From Cephalopachus bancanus (taxonomy: Eukaryota > Chordata > Mammalia > Primates > Tarsiidae), in assembly GCA_027257055.1 (NCBI GenBank), contig JAPVLO010000056.1, positions 124,001-188,000 on the forward strand: DNA of 64,000 nt, written 5' to 3'. A program made the translations under genes and the position numbers. Under the pieces are notes generated by a model. The model was not told the DNA's origin. It searched no databases and saw only the letters and a list, made by a program, of their open reading frames with translations. Positions within the stretch are counted from its first letter, which is position 1; every line of letters starts with the position of its first letter. Of this stretch, positions 1-48,441 are shown in pieces.

Positions 1-256
1 CCGCACCTTTGGGAGGCTGAGGTGAGTGGATTGCCTGAGCCCGCAGGTTCGAGACTCGCCTGGGCAGCGAGACCTCATCTCTACAATAAATCAAAAAATC
101 AGCCGGGCGTGGTAGCGCGCGCCTGTAATTTCGGCTACTTGGAAGGCTGAGGCGGAAGGATCGCCGGAGCCCAGCAGGTCGAGGCTGTGGTGGCCGGGAG
201 CGGCCACTGCACTCCAGTCTGGGCAACAGAGTGAGACTCCAACTCAAAAAAAAAAA
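1..256 (+). repeat. Alu, derived AluJ lineage, young subtype
   Basis: The 5' end is cut by the window edge. The right arm carries the lineage marks: CTACAATAAATCAAAAAA in the linker, GGATCGCCGGAGCCCAGCAG, GTGGCCGGGAGCGGCCACTG and the tail GACTCCAACTCAAAA. The left arm has the short form CTGGGCAGCGAGACC, which lacks several bases seen in older copies. That puts it in the youngest group, with the copies at 20848, 45655 and 48442. Confidence 0.93.
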
Positions 257-268
257 GAGTTCTCCAGA

Positions 269-566
269 AGCCGGGCGTGGCGGCTCATGCCTGTAATCCC
301 AGCACTTTGGGAGGTGGAGGTGAGAGGATTGCCTGAGTCCAGGGGGTCAAGACCAGCCTGGGCAACATGGCGAGACCTCATCTCTGCAATAAATCAAAAA
401 ATTAGCTGGGCATGGTGGTGCATGCCTGTGGTTGCAGCTACTTGGAAGGCTGAGATGGAAGGATCACCTGAGCCCAGCAGGTCGATGCTGCGGTGGCTGT
501 GAGCGTGCCACTGCACTCCAGCCTGGGTGACAGAGTGAGATGCTGACTCAAAAATAAATAAATAAA
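269..566 (+). repeat. Alu, derived AluJ lineage, older subtype
   Basis: Full-length Alu with an (A/T)-rich tail, flanked by the direct repeat AAAGAGTTCTCCAGA at 254-268 and 564-578. This is a classic target-site duplication that begins inside the poly-A of the preceding Alu, so this copy inserted second. It has the CCTCATCTCTGCAATAAATC linker and CCCAGCAGGTCGATGCTG. It keeps the ancestral-looking GTGGCTGTGAGCGTGCCACT and ends GCTGACTCAAAA rather than CTCCAACTCAAAA, so it sits near the base of the family. Confidence 0.93.
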
Positions 567-578
567 GAGTTCTCCAGA

Positions 579-1335
579 GAACTAGAACCAGTAGGATGTG
601 TACATATATATAGAAAGAAGGATTCATTTCAAGCAATTGGCCTATGTGATTATGGAGACCGGCAAGTCCAAAGTTTGCAGAGTGGGCTGCCAGGCTGGAG
701 ACTGCAGTTCAAGTCCAAATTTCCTCTTGCTTGAGGGAGACCGGACTGTTCCAGTCAGGCCTTCATGTGATTGGATGAGGCCCACCCGCATTAGGGAGGG
801 CAATCTGCTTTACTTGAAGTCCATGGATTTGACTGTTAGTCTCATCCCAGAAAAGTCCTCATAGAAACGTCCACTGTGGCTGTCTTAGCCCATTTGTGCT
901 GCTATAACAAAATACCCGAGACAGTCATTTATTAAGAACAGAAATGTATTTCTTACGGTTCCAGAGGCTGGGCAGTCCAAGATCAAGTCATTGGCATTTC
1001 GTGTCTGCTGAGGGCTGCTCTCTGCTTCCAAGATGGCACCTTCTTGATGTGTCCTCACATGGTGGAAGGGGACAAAATGGGATGGATGCTGTAACCTCAC
1101 AAGACTGAAGGAATGCAAAGGCACAAAGGGCCGGGCAACTCTCTGAAGCCTCTTATATAAGAGCACGAATCCATTCATTAGGTCAGAGCCCTAATGAAAG
1201 TCCCTTCCCCAAAGGCCCCGCCTCTTAATATCATCACCTTGGGTTCAAGTTCCAATATATGAAGTTTGGAAGGACACATGCATTCCAACCGTAGCAGTGG
1301 TCCAGCTATGTCGACACACAAAATTAACTAATCTG
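579..1335 (+). repeat. Two nested medium-reiteration repeats, family not named
   Basis: The outer element starts around 571-590 (TTCTCCAGAGAACTAGAACC) and runs to about 870. It resumes at about 1293 with CACACAAAATTAACTAA, the usual end of this common primate interspersed repeat. The inner element (about 880-1290) has the familiar opening TGTCTTAGCCCATTTGTGCT and a close ending CATTCCAACCGTAGCA. I recognise both as widespread human-type repeats but cannot name the family from memory. There is no gene in this stretch. Confidence 0.6.
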
Positions 1336-2328
1336 CTTTCCCTAGAAGGAGACCTTGAGTCAAGGATTCAACAGCAAGTAGTTTATTTGGTGGTGATCCC
1401 AGGAAGTACCACTCAGGAGAGTGGGGAAGACAAGGAAAGGAGGAAAATGAATTCAGGGTGAGACCACGAGCAGGTTTTTGCTGTGGGCAACTGGGACTCA
1501 GTCCCCTGGGTGCCTCTGGGGAACAGTGCACAAGTAGCTCAGAATTATCTCACTCCCAGGGCTTAGGAGGCCGGGTATTTATCTTCCAATATCCATTCAC
1601 CGTTGGTTGAAGGCTGCTCCAGGGGCCATCGACTACCCAGTGCTTCCAGTCTGCCACGGGCTTGGGCCGTGAGAGAGCCCTCGGGTTGAGAGTGACAGAT
1701 GCTGGCAATAAGATGAAGGACATGTCACCTGGTGGGTGACAGCAGAGGGTACACGGGCAGGGCACTTCAGTGACACTTGCAGTGGCCTCGCAGGATAAAC
1801 TGCCAACTTGTTTAAGATACTGTTTTTCAGGTCTCTGATGCTCACAGCTAAGCCAAATCTTAACTGGGACAGTCACTAACAGCTGTGCAGCAGACAGGCA
1901 GAAAGCATTTTTCTTCCCTCGGGCCCAGTCGGAAAACTCTCTGGGAAGGATTCTGATTGGCCCGATTTGGGTTCCACCTGTGCTCTTCTGGTCAGGGGCG
2001 GGGCTTTCTGATCGGCCACCTTCACCACCACTCCTAGAGAGGCGCTATTAGCAGCCCACCAAGAAGGGGTGTGCTATTCCCAGCTGGGAGGGCGTGGGGC
2101 AGGTGACACAATAGACCACCACAGTAGGAGTTCTTTTGTTTGTTTCCTTTATTTTGTGGGTGACAAAATAAAACTCACAGAGGAGCTGCAGTTTAATGAG
2201 CCATTTTATATGCCAAAATAGAACAAGCCTCACCACAGAGCTATTGACTGGTTGGGAAACGTAAACATGAAAAATCCCTCCTAAAGTGTATGTGTTCAGT
2301 TTAGGGAGCAACATATGTGATTGAAGAG
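1336..2328. other. Intergenic, no feature recognised
   Basis: No coding pattern, RNA gene or clear repeat was recognised. Base composition is ordinary mixed primate intergenic DNA. Confidence 0.5.
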
Positions 2329-2339
2329 AAAGTCATCTA

Positions 2340-2627
2340 GGCCGGGCTTGGTGACTCAGCCTGTCATCCCAGTACTTTGGGAGGCCAAGGCGAGTGGATT
2401 GCCTGAGCCCGCGGGTTTGAGACCACCTGGGCAATTTGGCAAGATCTTATCTCTACAATAAATCAAAAATTAGCCAGGTGTGGCAGCGCACACCTGTGGT
2501 TCCAGCTACTTGGAAGGCTGAGGCGGAAAGATTGCCGGAGCCCAGCAGGTCGAGGCTGCAGTGGCCGGGAGTGTGCCACTGCACTCCAGCCTGGGCAACA
2601 GAGTGATACTCCAACTCAAAAAAAAAA
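2340..2627 (+). repeat. Alu, derived AluJ lineage
   Basis: Full-length copy flanked by AAAGTCATCTA at 2329-2339 and 2625-2635, a clean target-site duplication. It shows GGATTGCCTGAGCCCGCGGG, TCTACAATAAATCAAAAATT, AGCCCAGCAGGTCGAGGCTG and TACTCCAACTCAAAA. The right arm reads GTGGCCGGGAGTGTGCCACT, a step between the older GTGGCTGTGAGCG form and the younger GTGGCCGGGAGCGGCC form. Confidence 0.95.
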
Positions 2628-2679
2628 GTCATCTAACCCCAGAGAGATTTTAAAAGCCATTCATTAGTACTCTTTAGCC

Positions 2680-2830
2680 TGCCTTCCCATTCAAAGCAGT
2701 GCGAAAGGACCTCAGGAAAGTTACTTAACCTCTTGGAGTCCGCAAAATGGGACTGTTGCTGACACACAGGTCATGGGCTTGCAAGGATTCATTCAGTGGG
2801 GTTAGGCATGTGAAACACGTGCACGGAGAC
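2680..2830 (+). repeat. MIR-like fragment
   Basis: Contains AGTTACTTAACCTCTTGGAG followed by GCAAAATGGGACTG, the central core order of a sense-strand MIR. Edges are approximate. Confidence 0.5.
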
Positions 2831-2898
2831 TGGTTATGGCAAGTATTTCTCTGTAAGTAGTTCTGATGGTAATAGATGATGACGATGATTTTCTTCTA

Positions 2899-3188
2899 TT
2901 TTTTTTTTTTGAGTTGGAGTCTCACTCTGTCGCCCAAGCTGGAGCGCAGTGGCACACTCACGGCCACCTCAGCGTCCACCAGCTGAGCTCCAGCGTTCCT
3001 TCCATCTCAGTCTTCCAAGTAGTCAGAATTACAGGCGGTTGCCACCATGCCCAGCTAATTTTTGATTTATTGTAGAGACGAGGTCTTGCTGAGTTCCCCG
3101 GGCTGGTGTCGAGCCCATAGGCTCAGGCAATCCACTCGCCTCGGCCTCCAAAGTGCTGGGATGACAGGTTGAGCCACCGAGCCTGGCC
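2899..3188 (-). repeat. Alu, derived AluJ lineage
   Basis: Poly-T start followed by TTGAGTTGGAGTCTCACTCT, the reverse complement of the lineage tail. It contains TTTTTGATTTATTGTAGAGA, the reversed linker mark. It ends GCCACCGAGCCTGGCC. Flanks share GATGAT/TTTT-type sequence, but the duplication is not clean. Confidence 0.92.
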
Positions 3189-3357
3189 TATGATGATAAT
3201 TTTCCATGACTTCCTATGGGAACCTTCCTTGTTTCGTCACATTGTCCTTCTGGCCACCCGGAGTCCACCTGGAGCTTCCCACAGCATCACAGGAGTCGGC
3301 TCACCACTCTCTCACTAAGAACATCTCTCTTCTCTCCTCATCTGAAAACCAGAGAGC

Positions 3358-4287
<930 letters not shown>

Positions 4288-4480
4288 GGGCCCAGAAAGT
4301 GAACTTGAAACAAGGGAAAAAATTACAGAGAAGATTTCAACTCAATAGAAGGGCAAACCCAGAAGACTTAGACCTGTTGAAAAATTGATTGATTTTCTCA
4401 TGAGGGTGTGAGCAGTCTGTCTCCCAGAAGCATGCAAGTGTTTAGACCCTTCTTTCAGAGTACTCACTGCAGAGAAGTCC
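4288..4480 (+). repeat. Direct repeat, copy A (about 195 bp)
   Basis: Starts GGGCCCAGAAAGTGAACTTG and ends near AGAGAAGTCC. The same sequence, with scattered differences, recurs in the same orientation at 5018-5213, about 730 bases downstream. Shared stretches include CAGAAGACTTAGAC and AGAAGCATGCAAGTGTTTAG. It does not resemble a repeat family I know, so it looks like a local duplication. Confidence 0.85.
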
Positions 4481-5017
4481 TGTGCAGAGGGGGAGTTTGG
4501 TAGAGGTTCTTTCCAACTCTGAGATTCTAGAAACCCATAACTGAGAAATTTCACCCATTTCCACAGTCATTAACATGCCTTGCTCACACTGTCTGGACAG
4601 GAGTTTCTGGCTGCCTGCTGAAGGTGTGACATTTAAGAAGCAGCACAAGGTGGGATTCAGCTTCATGACTCTGATTATGGCGCCATTAACGCTTCACTCT
4701 GCAGGGCTCCCCCGGGGAATTCCTGCTGCTTCAGCTGCATGACAGTTGTCCTCCCAGCTGCTCAGTGGGCAGGGGTGTCCCACAGGGCTCAAAGCTGTCA
4801 TTAAAGATCACTCCCCCATTTTCCTCCCCGACTAGCTGGAACCACAGTCACAAGGGACCGTCAGACCTGGCCTTAGCAGTGTCTCGCTGAAGAGGGGCGG
4901 CCAAGGGCCAGGTCCCAAGGCCCAGGGACAGTCACACTCTCTTCTCCATTGGGCTGTAGAAAGGCCACTAACCCAAGATGAGGATGGCTGGTGTGGAAGG
5001 CCAGGGTAGCCATCTCT

Positions 5018-5213
5018 GGGCCCAGAAGGTGGACTTGAATCAAGGGAAGAAATTACAGCAAAGAAGATTTCAACTCAACAGAAGGACAAACTCAGAAGAC
5101 TTAGACATGCTGAAAAATGGATTGATTCCCTCATGAAGGCGTGAGCTGTTTGTCTGCCAGAAGCATGCAAGTGTTTAGACTCTTCTTTCAGAACACTCAC
5201 TGAAGAGAGAAGT
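5018..5213 (+). repeat. Direct repeat, copy B (about 195 bp)
   Basis: Second copy of the 4288-4480 unit, starting GGGCCCAGAAGGTGGACTTG. The two copies differ by substitutions and a few small indels spread along the length, so the duplication is old. The 540 bases between them are not repeated elsewhere in the window. Confidence 0.85.
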
Positions 5214-5284
5214 CTATCTTTAATAGCTTCCCACAGGTCTTCCAGAGTTCCCACTGTGGCCCACAGGGCCCGGCATCACCTGGT

Positions 5285-5430
5285 CTGCATGGCCTAGACT
5301 GTGAGCTCCTTGAAGGCAAGGGTACAGTCGGTTTTGTACCCTATGTAGCCCCAGAGCTTGGCCCTATCTTGGCACCTGGCCAGTACTTGGTAAATATTTG
5401 TTGAATGAATGAATTGAATACCTGTGGTCC
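5285..5430 (+). repeat. L2 3' end
   Basis: Reads GTGAGCTCCTTGAAGGCAAG and then GGTAAATATTTGTTGAATGA with ATGAATGAAT, the well-known sense-strand 3' end of the LINE L2 family. Confidence 0.8.
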
Positions 5431-5489
5431 TCCTGGATGTGACAGAAGTAAACTTGGCAAGTAGGCATCTCTGAAGGGCAGAGAGCACA

Positions 5490-5600
5490 GGGCCATGAGT
5501 CTGGAGGTTTGAGCTTGACTTTGGACAAGTCTCTGCTCTTTGGGCCTCAGTTTCCCAATCGGGTAGAGAGAAAGGTCATGTGTTCTGGCTAAGCGCTAGA
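5490..5600 (+). repeat. MIR-like fragment
   Basis: GACTTTGGACAAGTCTCTGC followed by GGCCTCAGTTTCCC fits the central part of a sense-strand MIR. Short and diverged. Confidence 0.5.
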
Positions 5601-6177
5601 TCTCAAGGGTTCTTGGGCTGCAGACCTGGCCTCAATCTCAGTCTTGGGGACCTGGGAATGGAGTCATCTGTTTGGGATTGAGGTGCCACGCCACTGCTGG
5701 GAGTTTGGTCAATTCAATAACCCAGAGTAAGGCTGTCTTATGTGCCAAGCTCAGTGCAGGGCCATGGAGACAAACCAGGTGTGGTTCTTGCTATGGAGAA
5801 CCCGGAGACCAGTGGGGACAGCAGACATGCAGATGTAAACATGATCCAAGGAGAAAGAAGGAAACGCAAGGCAGGAGGACAAAACGCCCAAGAGCTCTCC
5901 GTGCGTAAAAGGGAGGGAGTCACGGCAGGCGGGAGGATGTGGCAGGACTTCCTGGAGGAGGCGCCTTTGACCTGAACATTTGAGATAGAAATGACAGGAA
6001 ACAAGCCAGTGGAGGAAGAGGGTGGCAAAGGTGCAGAGCTCTGTAAGGCAGCTTGGGGAGCAGAGAGGGGAGTAACACAGCAGGTAGGGATGGTGCTCAC
6101 AGGGCACTGGGGGCCAACTTTAGACTGAAGGTGACGCATCTCCTATCAAGGGCCGTGTCCCAGGAGGCAGCACAGAA

Positions 6178-6345
6178 TGGAGTGGTCTGGTTCAAATCTT
6201 GGCCCTTCGCATACTTACCTGTGACCTTGATCTCTGTCTCAAAAGTTCCTCATCTGTGAAATGATTATAATACCTAACCTTCAGGGCTGTTGAGGGAATT
6301 AAATGAGATTATATGTGTGAAGTGCCTGGCACCTAGTAGGCAGTC
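6178..6345 (+). repeat. MIR
   Basis: Ordered MIR landmarks: GGTTCAAATCTTGG, a GTGACCTTGATCTCTGTCTC-type core, CCTCATCTGTGAAATG, GGGAATTAAATGAGATTATA and GTGCCTGGCACCTAGTAGGC. Confidence 0.85.
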
Positions 6346-6468
6346 TGGGAAACGAAGCCTCCTGTCTCCTTTCCGCTTTTTGTTCATGTGCAGATACCCC
6401 TGAGAGAAGCCATCGAGGTGTTTGGTAACCATTATATACGATGAGTGTGAACGAGACTATCAGAAAAC

Positions 6469-6745
6469 CCGCGCCTTGGGAGGCTGAGGTGAGTGGAATG
6501 CCTGAGCCCGCGTGTTCGAGACCCACCTGGGCAACGTGGTGAGCCCTCATCTCTAAATAAATAAATAAAAAATTAGCCCAGCATGGTAGCGCGTGCCTGT
6601 AGTTCCAGCTGCTCGGAAGGCTGAGGCGGAAGGATCGCCGGAGCCCAGCAGGGCGAGGCTGTGGTGGCCGGGAGCGGCCACTGCACTCCAGTCTGGGCGA
6701 CAGAGTGAGACTCCAACTCAAAAAACAAAAAAGAAAGAAAGAAAA
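6469..6745 (+). repeat. Alu, derived AluJ lineage, young subtype
   Basis: Lacks the first 30 or so bases of the left arm and starts CCCGCGCCTTGGGAGG. The right arm has the full young set: GGATCGCCGGAGCCCAGCAG, GTGGCCGGGAGCGGCCACTG, CCAGTCTGGG and GACTCCAACTCAAAA. The linker has gained an AAATAAATAAATAAAA run. Confidence 0.92.
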
Positions 6746-31330
<24,585 letters not shown>

Positions 31331-31339
31331 CCAGAGGCA

Positions 31340-32360
31340 TGTTTTTACTCCCTGCTCAGCAGAAGAGGATACTGAGGCTGCGAGGAGGGCACAGACTTGC
31401 CCAGGTCACAGAACCGGGGCGTGCCCAAGTAGACCTGGAACCTCAGTCTGCTGAAGGTCAGGCAGGTCCTTTCTGCATGGGTGCTGCTGGGCCCTCTCTG
31501 TGTGAGCTAAGAGTCGGGACTGGCCCTTCTAGCTGTGGAAGCCACCCTCACTCCTGTCGCTGTCCCACCCTCTCCGCAGTCCCTCAGCGCCTTCCTCTGA
31601 CTGGGGCTTATCACCCTCTCCTCACTTCCTTTGGTCATTATTTATTCAGCTTTCCACTTGAGATTTCTCTGCATCCTCTCTGCTCAGCACTGGCCCTCTG
31701 TGGAAGGACTATGGGCTCTATGTGCTGGTTCCAAGCCTGTGTCTCCAACTCTAATAAGGTGTGATCTGCCGCACTTTGTACTTTGCTCCTCTGTGGCATG
31801 AGGATGACATTCCCTCTCCCAGGGGCAGGGAAGATACCACAGGTAAACCTGATAAATGTCAGCTCCAATTCTCCCATCTCATCCTGCACTCCACCTGTGA
31901 CCCGCATTCTTGGTCTGGTCAGTGTTCCTCCCAGGACTGGAATGGTCCCCTAACCTCTGGCCTGGAGGCTGGGTGCGTGCTCCCTGCGGCAGGGCTGCGA
32001 GTCCTCCAATGCTTGGGCTTTGTGATGGGTCTGGATTTGGCAGTGTCTCCGGCTCCTCGTTCCACCTGGGCCTGGGCTCCTGCTGTTCCTCTGGCTCCCT
32101 CCTGTCAAAAAAAAAGACCAAAGATTTTCACAGGAGGAAATATAGTCAATGAGTAAACTTGGAAAAAGATATTTGACTTCAGCAAATAAAAAAATGTAAA
32201 TTAAAACAATATTCTGGTACCATTTTTCACCTGTCAATTTTTGAATATAACATTTCATAATTTTGAATACAATTTGTTACAATAAATTGCTGGTGATTGC
32301 AAGATGAAGTTGTTCTCGCATCTGCTTGAGAATATCAGGGATGGATTCCCGGGGTGTTTG
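31340..32360. other. Intergenic between TTC22 and LEXM
   Basis: No exon recognised. A possible MIR core lies at 31360-31440 (AGAAGAGGATACTGAGGCTG, then TTGCCCAGGTCACAGAACC). The rest is unassigned. Confidence 0.45.
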
Positions 32361-32364
32361 GCTT

Positions 32365-33060
32365 CTTAAAAAACGATTGCGGCAACACACAACTTAACAA
32401 AAAATTTGCCAGTTTAGCCATTTTCAAGCGTACAGTTCAGTGGCATCGAGTACATTTCCATTGTGCAGCCATCCCCACCTTCCATCGCCAGATCTTTTTC
32501 ATCTCCCTACACTGAAGCTCGGAACCCATGAAACTCAGTTCCCCCTTCCCCTCCTGCCCCAGCCCCTGACAACCACCATTCTTCTCTCCGTCTCTGTGAA
32601 TCTGACTACTCTAGGCCCCTCACGTAAGTGGACTCACACGCTATTGGATCTTTTGTGTCTGGCTTACTCCACTTAGCATACTGTGTTCAAGGTTCATCCA
32701 TGTTGTAGCATGTGTCAGAATTTCCCCACCTTTTATGACTGAATGATATCCCATTGTATGGATAGGCCACATCTTGTTTATCCATTTATCTGTCGATGTG
32801 CACATGTGTTGCCTCTACCGTTTGGCTGTCGTGAAACAACATGAGTGTACAAATATGTTTGAGTTCCTTTCATTCCTCTGGGTATATACCCAGAAGTGGA
32901 ATTGCTGGGTCATGTGGTGATCTATGTTTAATTCATTGAGAAACCACCATTCGTTCACTTTCCACAGCAGCTGGATCGTTTTTCCCACCAGCAATGCACA
33001 GGTTTCTAATTTCTCTACATCTTTGCTAACAAGTGTTATTTTCTTTTTTCTTTCTTTCTT
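32365..33060 (-). mobile_element. Old L1 3' fragment
   Basis: Reverse-complement L1: CCATTTTCAAGCGTACAGTT, CAACCACCATTCTTCTCTCC, TCATCCATGTTGTAGCATGT, CATTCCTCTGGGTATATACC and AGTGGAATTGCTGGGTCATG. Diverged (L1M-type). A TTTC-rich run follows at 33040-33070. No intact frame. Confidence 0.88.
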
Positions 33061-33429
33061 TCTTTTCTCTTCTTCTGCCCCCCTCCCCATAATAGCCATT
33101 GTAATGGGTGGGTTTGGTTTTGAACTGACTCTGAAATGAATAGAGTTGGGAGGGTGAATAGCTTGGTGGGATGGGGGGTATATCAGCAGCAGGAAAGGAG
33201 TCAAGAAGCCAGAGGTTCGCCAGTGCAGAGTAGCCCCATGTGCCTGGAGCTGACAGGGTGTGGGGGCAGAGATGGCAGGAGATAAGGGCTGGAGGCAGCA
33301 GCCCGATCGCAGAGGCCTGAATCCAGGATGAGAAGCTTGACTTGATGCCATTGACATGACAGATGGCTCTCGAGTCTGGATGGGTTAGAAACTCTTGCAA
33401 CCAGGGAGCACTCAAGCATTGTTTGAGTC

Positions 33430-33580
33430 CCAAATTTGCTGTGTGACCCTACGTCTCACTAGATGTGACCAGGGGGAGTTATTCTGCCTGTCCGAGCCTT
33501 CGTTGCCTCTTGTGTACACTGAGGGCAGAAGGGGGTGCAGTAGTACCTACAAGAGGGAATGAGTGAGTTGTTATGATAAG
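33430..33580 (+). repeat. MIR-like fragment
   Basis: TTTGCTGTGTGACCCTACGT, TCCGAGCCTTCGTTGCCTCT and TGAGTGAGTTGTTATGATAA give a diverged sense MIR. Confidence 0.5.
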
Positions 33581-34049
33581 CAGCCGTGATGGGGAAGATT
33601 TGGGCTGACCGGGGCAGGCAGCCTCGCTGCAGAGCTGACTTGTTCGGCCTGTTCTGGCCTGCCTGGCAGCCAGGACACCCAGCCCAATGGACCTTGGCTT
33701 TTATCCTCTGCTCACACCTCCATGAGTCCCAGAGCCAAGGGACTCAGGCCAGAAGAGAAGCAGCAATGCAGCAGCAGACAGGTCTGGACCACCCTGAGAA
33801 GTCCTGAGCAGGCCCAGGGTTGGTCGAAGGGTTGCCCAGGTGCACAGGCCTCAATAGTGTACACATCCATACCTCACTGACACCTCAGAACAGCTCCTCC
33901 GGGAAGCTACAAAGTCCATGTCACAGATGAGGAGATTGTAGCTTGGCGAGGGTAACTTGCCCAGGGCGACCAGTTAGGAAGTGACAGAGCCAGGAGACTC
34001 TGACTCTGAAGATTTGTGTGTTACTGGAAAGTTGGACTAGATTCATGTA

Positions 34050-34390
34050 TTCATTCTCTTGTCATTCAACAGGTATTCCCTGAGCATTTACTATGTGCCA
34101 GGTACGCAGTCTCTATCCTCAGGCCTCTGGGTGGTCTCAAGGACCGGGAATGACCCCTTATTGAGTTCCTGTTGTGTGCCAAGAGTGTCACCTAAATCAG
34201 CTCATTAATCCTCACAACAGTCTGGGGAGACAGAGATTAGTTTCATTTTACAGGTAAGAAACTGAGACTCAGAGAGGAAGTGACTTGCTTGAGGTCTCAC
34301 TGCTGGAAAGGGGCTGAGTCCGTTCTTAGAATGACCCAGGTTGTCTGTTCTATGCATGTTCCCGAGGCCCTATACCTCTGACCATCAGTT
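34050..34390 (-). repeat. L2 trace and MIR
   Basis: TTCATTCTCTTGTCATTCAA with GAGCATTTACTATGTGCCAG (reverse L2 end), followed by CTCATTAATCCTCACAACAG, TTACAGGTAAGAAACTGAGA and GAGGTCTCACTGCTGGAAAG (reverse MIR). Confidence 0.8.
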
Positions 34391-35467
34391 CAGTCGTGCA
34401 GTGTGGACGCTCTGCCAGCTGTGGCCACGTGCCCGGTAGGCCTGAAGCCCGAGTCCAGCTTTTGGCTGTGCTGGAGGCCACACTTCTTATTTAAACACCA
34501 TCTTGGAAAGTCAGAAGGGCAGCAGGTGGGCCCTGGAAGGAAACCCCTGTGCCTATGGTCCAGTTTCACCATGGGCTGGATGCAGGGGCTCGAGGACATC
34601 CTGCCTCTCTCTGGCTTCGGTCTTGTCCCCGTGGAACGAGGTGTGGCTCTCTGCCTCGTCTTTGCCTAAGGCCCTTGGGAGGATCACAACCATCATGGGG
34701 AATATTAGACAATCTCATAGCATGTCCATGGGGCACTGGTGGGAAGTGAGAGCTGACCGTGCCCCGTTGGGGGTACTTACCCTCCATTCCTTTCTTTACC
34801 TGGCAAGTCATTCACATGCTTCAATGTCAGGTTTGGAATTCTCTTCTTCAGGAAGCCTCCCCTTGACCTAGCGACCCTCAGGCTGGGTCCGAGGACTCCT
34901 TCACAGACCTGGCCACACTGGGTGGCCAGTTTCCCCTACTCTTCTCAGGGCAGGGACCCCATCTGGGTCCCAAGCACTCTGCACAGTGTCTGCCCGGAGT
35001 GGGTGTCAGGGTGTCTGGGGGACTCCTGTCGGTGCTTGCAACCTTACCCTGCCTTCTATGCTCTGGCTCTCCTCGGCCCTCCCCCGTTCTCTTCCTCCCC
35101 TCTCCACAGTGGAGAAGGAGCTGGATGCCCTCTGCCCGAGTCATGCCCTCTCTGTGGGCCTCAGTTTCCCAATCAGCCACAAGGCGAACATTACGAGGAA
35201 CTTTCCGAGCCTGGGTTCTCCCAGGGCGCTGGGTTGAAGCAAGACATCGGCAACAGTTCCTCAACAGATGACTCTAAACCCCACCAAATGGCATCCATAT
35301 TAAACACCAAGATGGGCCGTTTAATCAGCAGGGACCAGGGAAGGATCTGCGGCGAGTTAGCATTGAAAACGTGCGCCCATGAGGGAGGAAGTCAGGGGAG
35401 GCCGCGGCACGCCTGGCCACGTGGGCGAGGGCGCGGCCCACGGCTTCGGGCGGATCACAAGGCCCGG

Positions 35468-35481
35468 GTTGCCTTGGCAGC
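35468..35481 (+). promoter_or_regulatory. RFX X-box-like site
   Basis: GTTGCCTTGGCAGC matches the classical palindromic X-box GTTGCCATGGCAAC at 12 of 14 positions and lies 66 bases before the LEXM ATG. RFX factors control ciliary genes through such sites close to the transcription start. Binding is inferred, not shown. Confidence 0.5.
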
Positions 35482-35546
35482 GGCGGGGGCGGGCGACAGC
35501 CGTGGAAGCCAGGCTCCCGCAGGACCTCGCGCCTGGCGCCAGCGCC

Positions 35547-47395
<11,849 letters not shown>

Positions 47396-47509
47396 TGAGT
47401 GCAACTGCGGGGGGGCGAGGACAGGGCAGTGCTTCCTCTGGGGGTGGGCTAGGGGTTTCCCCTGCTTGGTTCCCATGGGAACACAGCAGCTCCCCCGAAG
47501 GCCAGCCAG

Positions 47510-47640
47510 ACAGCAGAGGCAGTGGAGAGAGGTTCAGGTTCAGAAGTTGGCTCTCTCACTCACTGGCTGTGTGAAGTGGGGCGTGCTGCTTAACCTGTCT
47601 GAGTCTTAGTTCCTTCCGCTGTCAAAAGAGCAGATGCCTG
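47510..47640 (+). repeat. MIR
   Basis: CAGAAGTTGGCTCTCTCACT, CACTGGCTGTGTGAAGTGGG, TTAACCTGTCTGAGTCTTAG and TTCCGCTGTCAAAAGAG: sense MIR. Confidence 0.82.
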
Positions 47641-47683
47641 AGAAGACCCAGATGAAATGGCCTGTTTAAAAGCTCTTCTTGCT

Positions 47684-47970
47684 GGCCGGGCTTGGTGGCT
47701 CAAGCTGTAATCCCAGCACTTTGGGAGGCCGAGGCTAGTGGATTGCCTGAGTCTGCGGGTTCGAGACCAGCCCGGGCAACTTGGTGAGACCTCGTCTCTA
47801 CAATAAATCAAAAATTAGCCAGGCGTGGTGGCGCGTACCTGTAGTTCCGGCTAATTGGAAGGCTGAGGCGGAAGGACTGCCAGAACCCAGCAGGATGAGG
47901 CTGTGGTGGCTGGGAGCGTGCCACTGCACTCCAGTCTGGGCGATAGAGTGAGACTCCAACTCAAAAAAAA
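47684..47970 (+). repeat. Alu, derived AluJ lineage
   Basis: Flanked by AAAAGCTCTTCTTGCT (47668-47683) and AAAAGCTCTTGCT (from about 47968). Has TCTACAATAAATCAAAAATT, AACCCAGCAGGATGAGGCTG, GTGGCTGGGAGCGTGCCACT (intermediate) and GACTCCAACTCAAAA. Confidence 0.95.
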
Positions 47971-48441
47971 AAGCTCTTGCTAAGGAAAAGGTACTCAATC
48001 GATACTAAATCCTCTACCCCCAACCCACATGGGCTGGGCTCTGCCCTGAGTGTCTTCACCACATGGGATCTCAGTTTCTCAGTGTTCATACTGGGATTGG
48101 ACAAACTCATTGCAGAAAGTTGTGAGGTCAGAGAAGGAAAAGGTGCATGAAAATACTGTGGCAAATTATAAAACAGCTGCGAGGGTTAGCTGCTGGCCTA
48201 TTTTATTGACCTGAGAGGCCATCCGTTGCGATGTACACTCAATTTCAGAAATGTTAAAATGTGAATAAACATGCACTTTGGAACTGAGCATTTGTTTTTT
48301 GGAGATTATGGTGAGGGTATGAAGACCAGATTCTGGGGACCCGATGACTCAGGGAAAACCAGCTTTTAAATGTCATTTTTATAAAATGTTTGATTTTTAT
48401 CCAGATAGTCCTGTGTCTTCCTTCTCCTTAACTTACTTGCA

